The position numbers and the translations under genes were made by a program. A stretch of DNA of 64,000 nt from Syngnathus acus (taxonomy: Eukaryota > Chordata > Actinopteri > Syngnathiformes > Syngnathidae): contig NC_051095.1 in assembly GCF_901709675.1 (NCBI RefSeq), positions 7,217,956 to 7,281,955 on the forward strand. The letters are read 5' to 3'. Below, in pieces: positions 21,665 through 32,220 of this stretch (position 1 is its first letter; every line of letters begins with the position of its first letter). The notes beneath the pieces are model-generated. The model saw only the letters and a list, made by a program, of their open reading frames with translations, did no database searches and was not told the origin of the DNA.

Positions 21665-23439
21665 CTGGACGAAGAGGGCGGGGTGGGCACTTTCTACCTC
21701 CACCCCCGACCAACCGCCGGCGGGAATCGGGAAGCAAAGTGGCCCTAACCTGATTTTCACGCCATGATTGGATATTGAAAATTCAATATTGGCGGGAAAA
21801 AAAGAGGTAGCGAGGATCAGGTGGCCATTTACACCTGCCGTGTTTCCGCCAGCACGGTTAATGTGTGAGAAGTGGATTTATCAAAGGCCCACAGCAAGAG
21901 GATGGGATAAGTTTATTTGGACGGCCCCAGGTTGGACCACTGGGATAAGGACGGGGGGATTTTTGCAGTCAATTGTGCTTAATTTACCCATCTAGCGATT
22001 CAGGCTGGCCACAGATGAATAAAAAGGTTTTTCATTATTGAGAGCAGAGGAAAAGGAAGGAATGCAGTACAGTGGAGCCTTGTGATTTGAGTTTTGCTAA
22101 CTAAAGCTAACAGTACCCACAGTGAGATATTTTTTTTTCTCCTATGTGGAATAACAAATACAATATGTGTGTGAGTTGCAGTGTAATTTTAACTTGACCC
22201 ACAGAATCACAGCAGGCTTTTTTGTATTGAGTCTTCCTGCCTAGTCTGTAAGTTTTTTTTTGTTTTTTGTTTTTTGAGCGCAGATAACAAACAGGAAGAG
22301 TCCGTTATGGATTTTCACTCTGGCGGCGTGGCGATCGATACATCATCTTAAAAGTAAAATGCGCTTGTGCCAATTATTGCGCACGTCGGCCGCCTCGCGT
22401 GAGTAATCGGCCAATTTAGAGGACGACGGCGAGGCTAAGTGCGGCGGCCGTCGTCATAAATCGCGGACGTCCTCGCTGGGCCGTGCGCCCGACGTGTAAT
22501 TAAGTTCCCCAAACGCACGTGTTAATATGGCTACCGCAGCGAAAGGTGCGCGGCGGGCTTTCGCTGACTCGTCGTCTCCCTGGACGGTCCTCAAATCGGA
22601 CATTGGCAATACAGGTAACAGTTCAGTAGAGACGGAAGCGCTGCTCTTTTAAGTACGTTGAACTTTTATTTAAAAAGCTTATCTTACTTTCTAATATGCA
22701 ATGGTTATAGAATATTTTATTTGATTGTATTTATTTTGTTGGATTAGGCAACTATTTTAGTTTTCTTTAATGATTTTTTAAAAATCCATCCAGACTTTTA
22801 TATAAAATATTAAAATAATTTGACTGAAAAATATTTTTAAAACTTGGCTTTTTACTGTTGAGAAAAATGACAAAATAATTATATTGGAAAATGACACGTC
22901 TAGTTTTGGATTTTTAAAGGTATTTTCATTTGTATGTTTTTGCACTGGGAAAAATAATTTAGCCCGAGCACGTATGAAATGTATTTTAGAAAAGTATACA
23001 CGGTAAATATATTTGAAGTACTTACTAATGTTTAAATATATATCATCTGTATGTTGAACATAAAGCTGCACATTTTTACTTATTTGTAAATCTTTTACTT
23101 ACTTTGTGGAGGTTTTTCAGTTTTCTCCAGCCTGCATTTGCAATCATTCTGAATCATGCTAGACTGATTTTATACCCTTACCCACCTTGTGCTAGTTTCT
23201 TCCCACATCGCCTTCATACTATCAAGTTTAAATCATTGCTCTTAAATGAATGGAACTGCATTTTATCAATGCATATTTGTGTTTTGTATGACGTTGAACA
23301 GAATGCGTGTCGTCAAGCACAGTTAATGCACTCAGCTGTTGGTGGTTGTTCTGACCAGAAGACAAGAAAGGTGTTGAGAAGCTCACAAAAGCTGTCACCA
23401 TTATGAAGGATAGTAATTCACGTTTGGATGGGCGTGCAA
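21665..23439. other. Unassigned; CpG-rich segment at 22320-22620, AT-rich after
   Basis: 22320-22620 is rich in CpG (GCACGTCGGCCGCCTCGCG), with CGTGTAATTAAG and CACGTGTTAATATGGC motifs, and could be regulatory. 22640-23440 is AT-rich with no recognised feature. T-runs lie near 22250-22275. Confidence 0.35.
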
Positions 23440-23890
23440 AGCCCAAAATGAGCTTGATAGCATCTCACACACTGGTTAGAAAAAGCAACCCCTGCACACA
23501 GTTTGACTTGGCAACACGAAATTTGCTAGACATGTCCATCGATCACCGTTTTGTTTTGAAGCAGACATTTCACGGTTATTTCTAGAACTGGAACAATTGT
23601 TGAAAACTCAGCCTATGAAGCCAGGTTAGCTTTGTGACATGAACATTGGTGGACATCTTTATCCTTAGGAGCCCCACAAAAAAAGTCTCTGGAAGCTACG
23701 CTCGGAAATCCAAAGGAAGTCAAACCTTTTACTTTGAAAAAGTCGTGAAGTTCAATTGACTCTTTTGCTGAACCTGATTTGTACTGAAAATTTAACCCGA
23801 TGACCAACATAACATTTTCTAGAGAGGTCCATCATGATAATACCCACAAAAAATTCAAGAAGCCCTGCCCAAAAAAACAAAAGAAGGCTG
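23440..23890 (-). repeat. Dispersed GTGGGTCTACTCAT-type repeat, inverted
   Basis: The complement shows GGGCAGGGCTTCTTGAATTT, TTTTTGTGGGTATTATCATG, GATGGACCTCTC near 23820-23875, and CCAGAGACTTTTTTTGTGGG with a GTCCACCAATGTTCATG block near 23630-23690. Two partial, diverged units are therefore present. Confidence 0.45.
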
Positions 23891-24485
23891 ACACAAATGT
23901 ATATAATATGTACATTGTATATAATATGTACATGTTGTGATTTCCTTCAAACAGCGTATCGTTGCATCAAATTCTATGACCGACGGTTCCGACAACACTG
24001 GCCACAAAATGGAGTCAACAAAGCGGCAGCGACATTGCGACTGTTTTCATTTTCCACCGCCTGGGTTGCATCAAGTCGGTCCACCGCGCCGCATCCGTTG
24101 CATCAGCGGCACGGCATCCAAAGCGCTCGTTACGGCACGCCAGAGGACACAAAAAGTGCCTGCACAAAATGAGAAAATAACACCAGAATGATCAAAGCGC
24201 GTGTTTACGGGAGGGGTTGCGGTCAATGATACTCCAAACTCTGCCCCCAGGTGAGAGAATCAACAACATGGTGTTCTCAGCTTGCCCCCTCGAGTCAATG
24301 CACTCGTGCAGGAGCCGACTTGCTGCTTAATTACTGCAGCCAACGGTCAGAGGCGTGACTGTGGTTCTCAAGAGTACTCGCCATGGGATTTTGTTATTGT
24401 CTCAAAGTTGCAACGGGCTTTTACAGAAGTTGGCAACGACGAAGAAAAGATTTGATACAAAAACAGAATTTGAAAACAGACCCCC
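23891..24485. other. Unassigned; small 18-bp tandem duplication
   Basis: GTATATAATATGTACAT occurs at 23899 and again at 23917. The rest, including the open frames at 23834-24191, shows no domain. CCCCCAG|GTGAGA near 24245-24255 is a plus-strand donor-like word without an exon. Confidence 0.45.
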
Positions 24486-24910
24486 TTATTAACAACTGAG
24501 GAGGCCTTATAATGTGGTTGACTTATATTGTATAATAAGTCTCAGGTTAGCATGTATGTGGTGTGACTTATTTTAAAGTGTGACTTAATATCATTCCCAT
24601 TTACGTTAGACTACAATGTCATGTTACTGCGCAGCTCATTTTTGTTAGCCAGGCTGTAACACTGTTTCCCATTGTGTTAGCATTAAGCTAGCTGACGTTC
24701 TGTAGTTTGCGTGAACATTTTCGGTCTTTAATATAGTGTTGGAATTGTATATCTCTACTTATCTCTTCTGAGTATTTGTATAATCCAAAATAAAGTTCTT
24801 AATGGTTTAACTTCATTTTATGACTGTTTTGAGTGGATTTACACAATACGGGTCAAAATGACCCGCAACATAATAAATGTTTTTTTTCTCAACATAACAC
24901 AAGGGTTAAA
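24486..24910. mobile_element. Relics of TA-type element and a GGGTCAAAATGACCCG element end
   Basis: 24500-24830 carries GTGTGACTTATT, AAAGTGTGACTTAA, GTTAGCCAGGCTG words like those of the element at 1-722. 24849-24910 has CGGGTCAAAATGACCCGCAA followed by AACACAAGGGTTAA, a terminus-like palindrome I recall from fish DNA elements. It contains an exact GGTCANNNTGACC (24851-24863). Boundaries are uncertain. Confidence 0.4.
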
Positions 24911-26694
24911 TGCATACATTACAATGATTAATTTTCTTAAGCTTTATGCGTCAGTCTTAAAAAAAACTCATCAGGGTGTGTTCAATATTCCGTTAAACCT
25001 CAAGTAAAAACAATTTATTTTCGTCAAGGTAATTCCAAATAAAAAGCAAATTCCACCTCGGATGCATGTTAAATTTTTCAGACACCTCCTGTAATTTATT
25101 ACTACCACTCCACGACCCATGCATAATGGACTTGTAACCTATGTTTGGGTCCCGACCCACCGGTTGAGGATCACAGCATTAGACGTGTTGAAGGTGTTGT
25201 GTCATCGCAGGGTTGCCAGACTAAACGAGCATATATTCCCCCCTCATGCACTGCATAAAATGTTCAAAAGCCAGATGGTAATAAAAGCAGCACATGGAGA
25301 GCAAGCAGGGGGGATGCACCGGAGGGGGGAGGCCGCCTGGTGCTTGCGATGAGAGCGAGCGAGCGCACACGGCCGCTACCAGATAAGCCAAGTGGGCGCC
25401 TCTCTGCCTTTTTTTTTTTTCTCGCCTCCCTCTCCGTCATTACGGCGCTGAAACATTTGATTATGCGGGCTGGCAAGAAGTGTTTATTTGGTTTTTCTTC
25501 TTCTATTTACTGCCACGAGTGAGACGCCACGGGGGCCCTAAAGAAAAGAAGAGTGACATGCAAAAGACAAGTGTAGTATTAATGCCTTCATGCATGAATT
25601 AGCTCCCCCAAGTGTTTTTATTACGACTCGTCAGGCATGACGGAAACGTGAAGAAAGGAAGTGTGGAGCCAGCCAAAAGTGCTTTTCTTCTATTGCCCCA
25701 TCAGTCTGTGTCAAAATTGAGACAATTCAAAAGCTATTCACAGCAATATTTTAAGTCTTGAGAGTAAAATGTGCATCAGGCAATACAATGAGAACCAATT
25801 CACAATCAATCCAACCTTATTTGTGCACCACTCAGAGAGAAACTTTCAAAGATGTGAATCAGTCAATACAGGAAGTAACTTTTCACAAGCAATATTTTAT
25901 GCTTCAGTACTAAAGGTACAAGCTATTTTCTTAATGTCAACATTGTCTATCAGTCACTAAAGTCGATTGCTCGTTGCTCAGTCACCACAGTGAACGGCTG
26001 ATGATTTGGCTAACTGTAGTGACTGATGCAATTACATACTTTGACCTTTTACGCATATAAAGTAGTAACCGTCTTTTTAATAGCATCCACTGTCGTGACT
26101 GATTATTTTTTTTCCAAGCCTAAAGGGGAATAAAACCCGCCTGCCTTTTGATCCCGAGCAAGTGGAGCGATATCTGTGAGCCGCCAATCACGCTGCATCC
26201 AACTTAAGTCTCCAAATGCAACAAAAGTTATTTGGGAGTCAGAGCGCGTGGTCCCGACTCGCAGCATCCCGCCTGTGACGAGGCGGAATATCCTAACGTA
26301 TCCCTGACATTTCCCCTCCCAATTATACACTAATCCGGCATCCCCGCCACAATGTGTCTGCATTTATCAGTGGAAATTGATACCATTTATATTCATTTTG
26401 CAGCGTCACACAATAGCGCCGTACTGGAATGGATTGGCATCCTAAATGCGCGTGCATGGAAATGGCCAGATAAGACGTTCAGCAGCCTGAGCGGAAAGAT
26501 GAAGATTTAAGGATTTTGTATCTATTTTGTCAACTGGTTGTTTTTTTTGTGTGTGTGTGGCTGTTGGCTGTTTTTACCTGCATGAAGGAATTCCAAATGA
26601 GAATGCTATCTCCCTCCGTCAGTCAGCAGGACTTACTTGAGGCCTGAGATGCTCACTAAATTGGACTTGGTTGTATGTTTCATTTAAAATCATG
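24911..26694. other. Unassigned; two unique GC-richer segments
   Basis: 25300-25530 and 26110-26490 are less AT-rich and repeat-free (the second with CCAATTATACACTAATCC and TGCATTTATCAG stretches), so they are candidates for conserved non-coding DNA. No exon is supported. A TG run lies at 26549-26559. Confidence 0.35.
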
Positions 26695-27174
26695 TCAGAC
26701 GTGAACGTTTGTTTTTACACTTGGTCAGGATTTGGTGTTAACCCCTTCTGTTTTGGTCAAAATCTTGGTCTTGATCTGCCCTAGGTCTTGACTCCTTAAA
26801 GATCCGCAGTTAGATTGCATTTTTCTCTAGACTTGTGTTGGGCAGAAAACAGAATCCTTGGTCTTGAAACCCAGGCCTGCTGACTTGTTTACAGATGGTT
26901 GAAGTCATGACCATGACTAGGGCTTAACTCCTTAAGTCTAGGCCTCCGCGCCTTAAATGCTTGATCTTAACAAGGATACTGGGTGTGAGAAGTTACCCCA
27001 AAAAAGTAGGGTCATGACTTTTTCTGAGTCTAACGTCTCGACCTTAGCTCGATCTTGATGCTGCGATGTCATGATCTTGACTTTGTCTCAACTGCTCAAA
27101 GGTCTTGGTGTTGATTTGGACATAATACATCATTGGTCTTGAATTGGTCATATTGGCTTAAAGTCCCTCAAAGT
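26695..27174 (+). repeat. Degenerate GGTCTTGACTCCTTAA-type array
   Basis: Repeated GGTCTTGACTCCTTAA, AATCTTGGTCTTGATC, CTTAAGTCTAGGCC and GATCTTGACTTTG words at 15-40 bp intervals. The array resumes at 27380-27470 after a hAT-like insertion. This consensus is unrelated to the other arrays in the window. Confidence 0.6.
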
Positions 27175-27376
27175 CAGGGGTGCCCAAGTCCGATCCTCAA
27201 GAGCCCCCATCTAGTCTGTTTTTAGACATATCCAACCCTCGTCCAACACACCTGATTAAAATGATTAACACATCTGCGAGCTTTGCAAAATCCAAAACGA
27301 TCCTTATTATAAGAATCAGGTTCGCTGGACGAGGGCTACATCTAAAACCGGTTTGGTAGGGATTCTTGAAGACCAG
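27175..27376 (+). mobile_element. hAT-like miniature element, 3' end eroded
   Basis: It starts CAGGGGTGCCCAAGTCCGAT, then CCTCAAGAGCCCCCATC and GTCCAACACACCTGATTAAAATG. The second half holds the inverse words (AATCAGGTTCGCTGGACGAGGG ... TTCTTGAAGACCAG). This palindromic layout and the CAGGGGTG terminus are known for abundant fish hAT-type elements. The expected closing CACCCCTG is missing, so no target duplication can be scored. It splits the GGTCTTGACTC array. Confidence 0.6.
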
Positions 27377-27476
27377 TCTGCTTACTAGTCTTGACTCCTC
27401 AGTCTTCGTCTTGGCTCTTGAGTCTAGGTATTGTCTAAACTCCTTGAATTCTGAAGTCTCGGTGTCACATGAACAT
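27377..27476 (+). repeat. Right part of the GGTCTTGACTC array
   Basis: TAGTCTTGACTCCTCAGTC, GTCTTGGCTCTTGAGTCTAGG continue the pattern of 26695-27174 beyond the inserted hAT-like element. Confidence 0.55.
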
Positions 27477-27646
27477 TCAAGCTTCTCGTTGAGGTTTTAC
27501 TCTGTGGTTATTATTTAGTTTGTTTTTGATCCAGTGATCCAAGCTGACATCATCCCCCGGCTTCTCCCTGGTCTTCAGATACATGTTGGGCTGCACCCGC
27601 CGTCTATCTTCCACCATTCTCCTTTCACGTTTGTTTCGAGTGCCAC
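27477..27646 (-). CDS. Candidate terminal exon, basic C-terminal tail, unidentified
   Basis: On the minus strand an acceptor TTTCGTTGTACTCACAG precedes 170 nt reading GTRNKRERRMVEDRRRVQPN, MYLKTREKPGDDVSLDHWIK, NKLNNN and ending VKPQREA with TGA at 27477-27479. An internal AGA|GTAAAA could instead be a donor. The peptide is strongly basic at first. The plus strand here also has splice-like words (TCTTCAG...GTGAGT), which weakens the case. The product is not recognised. Confidence 0.3.
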
Positions 27647-29334
27647 CTGTGAGTACAACGAAACGTGGTACAGTATCTAATTGCTGCAGGCGCCTGCCGT
27701 TATTATCTCTCCCTCCTGTTGTCCCACCGTCTAAATCCTTCACGTTATTGTCGGCACATTTTCATTATCTTTGAGAGAGTCGGCGCTCTCGGTGCGCTTT
27801 GATGAGTTTATGAACAGTGGCACCTTTAATCCGAGGCAAGATGCTCTGGAGAGCTCACATCAGAGCGCCGTCAGCCAGGAGGGACCAGGCTGATGCAATT
27901 TTACATTTGTAATAATAATCTGGGAAGCCTTTAATACGAGTCAAACAAAACCCCGTCAAAAGGAATACGGGCCAGTTTATATGAGGTAAGGGAGGCTGCT
28001 GCTCTCGTTTGTTTGTCGCAGCACACGCTACAAATGGATTTCTCATTACGACTGTGTTTCCTCTACACCTGTGAGGATACTGACCTTCGCCAGCTCACAA
28101 TTACGAACACTCGTAGGAAGCCTTTCATGCAAATTGGAGCGATTTATGAGATGTTTTCCAGAGACGTTATAGGGGCCATCTGATCGGGAGCTTTGAATCT
28201 TGACGTCAAAGTTGATTATCAGTACAATGTATTATGCCACATTGCCATTTTTACACGCTATTAGCCAATTTTAGTTGGTCAAAATAGATTGAGAACAAAT
28301 TGAGGGTTGTAAAACTCCATTTCTTCCCTCACTCAACAGGAGCTACGTGGCATGACATCTCCTAAAGATTGTTAAACAATAATGTGAGAATCTTTGTTTG
28401 TTGGGATGTCAGCAAAAGTCACATTCAATTTTATAATAGGTCATTTTAATACTAAAAGTAGCATTCATCTCATACATGACTAGAAAGAACACCCTTTAGC
28501 TCTAAAACACGCTGTCTGTTCAAAATTACAAATATATACTATATGTGAATACATATGTAAATAAATACAATTTCATTTAAGAGAAAGGAGGCAGTTACCA
28601 TAGCAACATTTTTACTGTATTGTTTTTCCGGTCCTAATACAAAATGAGACTCGCTCTCACCTGTGCCTGTCATCGCCGGGACGGCAGAGCAGGACAGAAA
28701 AGATTCTCCGGATCTCTCCTTAAATTGCCAATTAGCTTTAATGAGAGCTTTAATTTTAATGAGATGTGCCATTCATGTGCACGTCAACACAATCATAAGC
28801 CGAGCGAACCGCCGCCCGATCAGGGTTGATTTCTTCTCGCCCCACCGCCAACCCTCCTGCCCTTTTTCCTTTTAATTCTTTTCATTTATTTCTTTCCAGC
28901 CGGAATGTCAGTCCATCTTATTCTAATGAAGCTTTGATTTCTGCGCGTTCCGGAGCATCCGAGCCGTAACGATCCGCCGCCCGCAGCCCCGGCCTCAATT
29001 AGATTATCCGTGGGGGAGGCAGAAGTGGGGTGGCGGGGAGACGGGATGATGTTGATGGTGGTGGTGGGAAGCATTAAAGGCATTGGCATGACTGACCTCA
29101 TGCCGTAGGTTTGATATAAATTGCGTTAATGGTTTTAATCCCTCTGAGTGCACAAGTTAGTTTGACAGGACTTTTCTGTTCAACACGGAGGATGATGGAG
29201 AAGTCCATTAGAATGTTGTTGTGTTGCAAGCTTGGGAATTTCCATGCTTTTGTTTTATGACTTGAAGATTACACTTTGATATCTGTTGGTTCCTCAAACT
29301 CATTTCAGACTATCGTAATTGTCCTATTTTGGTA
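27647..29334. other. Cluster of candidate conserved non-coding elements
   Basis: 27780-28230 contains a perfect POU octamer ATGCAAAT (28127-28134) next to TGGAGCGATTTATGAG. 28640-29100 has CCAATTAGCTTTAATGAGAG and TTAATTTTAATGAG homeodomain cores and a CpG-rich end. Repeats are nearly absent over these stretches. I infer regulatory DNA. No exon is supported. Confidence 0.35.
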
Positions 29335-29904
29335 ATCACCAATCCAGGTTGTCATCGATCTTAAATCTCCAGGTCCTCATCCAGGGAGTCCTCACTGAGG
29401 CTGTACCCATCTGAGCCTGGAAATTCATTTTTTCGTGTGTTATTCCCTTGGTTTGATTATGTGCTGACTCGCAAGAAGAGTTGCCTCTGCTACTTGACGA
29501 CTGACCCTTCGACATTCATTCACTCATTCATCCCTATTCCCACATTACATTCATCTCCAGTCTTGCTGGTCCCATCCAGGTTACATTCCAACACTAATTC
29601 TGACAGTCCCCGCCTTGTTTTTTTTTCTTATCCTCTTGGGAATCTAGATCAAGTCGTTCATTGCTTTCCTCATCCTTGCTCACAATTCAGGGATCAGATG
29701 TCTTTCTCCATCATGGAAATCTTTAACCTGGTGAGCCCTTGAACATGCTCAATGCCTATGACTTACCTGTAGTGTCCACTCCTTATATGCTTTATATCCA
29801 TCCCACGTCCAGTTTCGGTGATCTGATTCCCAATATTCCCATTCTTGGAGTCTCCATCTTGTCAGTTGCCCTTTTTGTAGTCTCCACCCTAACTTTTTCC
29901 ATTT
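29335..29904 (+). repeat. Degenerate GTTGTCCTCATCCAGG-type array, left part
   Basis: CCAGGTTGTCATCGATC, CCAGGTCCTCATCCAGGGAG, CCCATTCTTGGAGTCTCCATC and similar 18-25 base units. The array continues after the solo LTR at 30265-30520, so the LTR inserted into it. Confidence 0.5.
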
Positions 29905-29909
29905 AGGTT

Positions 29910-30259
29910 TGTCATGTCTCGTCCCCAGTTTTGTTGTGTGTAGATTGTCATCGTGTCTGTGTGCTCGCCCCTCCCTTCCTGTGTGCCCATGATTAGTGTA
30001 ATCATACTCACCTGCCTCTTGTTACCTGTGTTGTATTTAAGTTCTGTTTGCGTGCCACTTGTTGTCGCCTGCATGCATTTGCTGCTGTCATGGAAGGCCA
30101 CCCTGTCGGTTTTGTCTCACGTCTCTGTTCGGTTCCTGTTATTGATTTTGTCAGTAAGTTGTGTTAGTTTGCCGAGTATGTCTTTTGAGTTCGTCAATAA
30201 ACCCTGGTCCAAGCTGCACTTGGTCGCCCTGCTCCTTTTCCACACCTCCATTCGTGACA
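29910..30259 (+). mobile_element. Solo LTR (Gypsy-like), 350 bp, perfect 5-bp target duplication
   Basis: It starts TGTCATGTCTCG and ends ATTCGTGACA, the TG...CA ends of an LTR. AGGTT flanks it on both sides (29905-29909 and 30260-30264). A TATTTAAG promoter-like box lies at 30034-30041 and AATAAA at 30196-30201, giving a U3-R-U5-like order on +. No internal gag or pol sequence is present, as expected after LTR-LTR recombination. The Gypsy label rests on recall of similar fish LTRs that begin TGTCATGTC. Confidence 0.8.
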
Positions 30260-30520
30260 AGGTTGTCCTTATGCAAGCATGTCTAGTTCCATTTATTGTA
30301 CCCACTGTCCTGTTTTTTTTTCTATTGCGGTCCCTTTTGAGGTTGTCCTCAGTCCACTGACATACCATGGTGGTTTTCTTTGTCCAGGAAATCCTCATCC
30401 TGGATGGCCTCATCTTCATCCCCAACATGGATTTCTATTTTTTGGTTGCCCCTATCCTGGGTGTTCCCATTCCTGCTGTTCCCATCCAGATAGTCTTAAA
30501 CAAGGTGGATGGTCGTCTCA
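30260..30520 (+). repeat. Degenerate GTTGTCCTCATCCAGG-type array, right part
   Basis: GAGGTTGTCCTCAGTCC, GGAAATCCTCATCCTGGATGG, GCCCCTATCCTGGGTGTTCCC and CATTCCTGCTGTTCCCATCC units match the left part. Confidence 0.5.
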
Positions 30521-31134
30521 TGCTTTTTCACGAGTGTGTTATGTTGACTACAAGCGGAAGTCACTTTTGTTATTCCGAATATGTGACAGCCGTGGCTCAT
30601 CCCTGCAGAAGAGGCTGCCAACTGCAGATGACATTAACATTAAAGTAAAGATGGAAGTGACCGTTCTGAAAGCAGCTGTGACCAGAAAGAGACTCCAGAA
30701 AAGTTATTATACACGCTTTAACACTGAGTGAAAATGTCTTGGGTAAATAAGAAAAAATATCCATTGAAAGTGTTGGTAATGAGGCGTCTTTCCTGTAAGC
30801 TAAAATCTTCTCGTCAAGGAAATGTCATCAGCTTTCGCAGTGGTAACTGCCGCCCAGCTACGATTAAGGGTTACCACTTTTAACTCCCACACGAACCTTT
30901 AAATGCAATTTAGGATGGGGAATGGCGCAGCTCGGAATGTTAGATGTGTGTAATTAAAGGGGAATGAGCAATAATGTGCATGGCGCCAGGTCATCCTTTA
31001 CGTGCCACTATGGGGATCTGCATAGAAGAACAAAGATTTTATAAAATGCGGATATATGGCATCATGAATATTGCATCAGCTGCACATTGTAATGAGCAAC
31101 AGCATTGCAACATTTAGTCTTTCCAAAGAAAACT
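30521..31134. other. Unassigned sequence
   Basis: Nothing beyond short open frames and a unique stretch at 30790-31070. No repeat, RNA gene or exon is recognised. Confidence 0.5.
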
Positions 31135-31275
31135 AATATTAGAGTTTCAACAAAGAACTAGGCGTTTCAAATTTGATTCTAAGAAATGGTTAAAACTTCA
31201 AATTAGGGTTTGAAGCCGGAACTGTTTTTTTATGGATTCGGATTTTAAACACAGATTAGGCTTTCATGCCAGTGT
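31135..31275 (+). repeat. Degenerate GGGTTTCAAA-type array, G-rich strand on +
   Basis: AGAGTTTCAACAAAG, GCGTTTCAAATTTG, ACTTCAAATTAGGGTTTGAAGCC and GATTAGGCTTTCATGCCAG units. This is the last locus of this class with the G-rich strand on +. Confidence 0.5.
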
Positions 31276-31689
31276 TAGTTTCAAGCACAGTGCAGGAACA
31301 TCGTACAGTGTGTGCGTGTGTGTATGTGTGTGTGTGCGCGCGCGTTTGTGCCGAGGAGCCTCGGGGTGCTTGTGAACAAGGTTTCGAGATGGAGTCAGAA
31401 GAGGACCTGAGGGAAACGCTGTCGTTTCTGGCAGCTCACGTCCATCCAGAAAGTCCACAAAGTCCATAAAGTGTCATGCGGACGCTGTGTGGCTGCAGGT
31501 CCAAACAGTCGTACATTCTGCCAGAGAAAAAAAAAAACAACAACAACTATCCGAGCAAGCACAACACCTGCAGGCTGATTTATTTCATTGTGGCACATCC
31601 ACACCCCGCTTTTGTTTACAGCCAAGAATGTGACGTGAATATCTACCACCTCAATGCATCTATAATGTTTAGATTACACAAAAAAATGA
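31276..31689. other. (TG)n tract and unassigned sequence
   Basis: A TG/CG-rich run is at 31308-31345. A plus-strand frame follows (FEMESEEDLRETLSFLAAHV, 31383-31442), ending at a stop at 31467-31469; there is no acceptor other than the TG run, so it is not called. An A-run lies at 31529-31538. Confidence 0.4.
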
Positions 31690-32220
31690 TACATTTGAAC
31701 AATTTCAATTGCATGAGCCCTAAAATTTACAGTTCAAACCAAATTGGGAGATGGTCTGTATATTTTCAGGCATGGTTTCTCAAGACTTTTTAGTGGGTCT
31801 ACTAATAATGGACAGGTCTACTAATTTTTAGGTTGCTCAGTAAGACTGGCTTTGGGGGGTTGAATTGAAAAAGAAAATCCAGGGGTCACCTTTTCTTGAG
31901 AACAAGCACTAAATTGTCTTCTTTAGAACAAAATAGATGCCTACCTGTCTATTTTGGGGCGTGGCTTAATGAGGCTTTTTTGTGGGTCAGCTTATGTTTG
32001 ACATGCCTACCAAATGTCAGTTTGCTAACTCAAACAAACTTTGGGGGCTTAGTTTAAAAAAAAAAAAAAAAATCCAAGGGTGATCCCTGGAAATGGCCCT
32101 AAATGTTCACTGTCTGACATGTCAACAAAAAAAATCATATTGCTAACAGCAACTAGCTTTGGAGATTGAATTTTTCAAAAAGTCCTCGGGCCACTCAGCA
32201 TGGATTCCACTTAGTGGGTG
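31690..32220 (+). repeat. Dispersed GTGGGTCTACTCAT-type repeat, several units
   Basis: Words recur two to three times in order: GGCATGGTTTCTCAAGACTTTTT / TAGTGGGTCTACTAATAATGGAC / GACTGGCTTTGGGG, then GGGGCGTGGCTTAATGAGGC / TTTTTGTGGGTCAGC / GACATGCCTACCAAATG, then GACATGTCAAC and CTAGCTTTGGAGATTG. An A-run of about 17 lies near 32054-32071. Confidence 0.55.
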
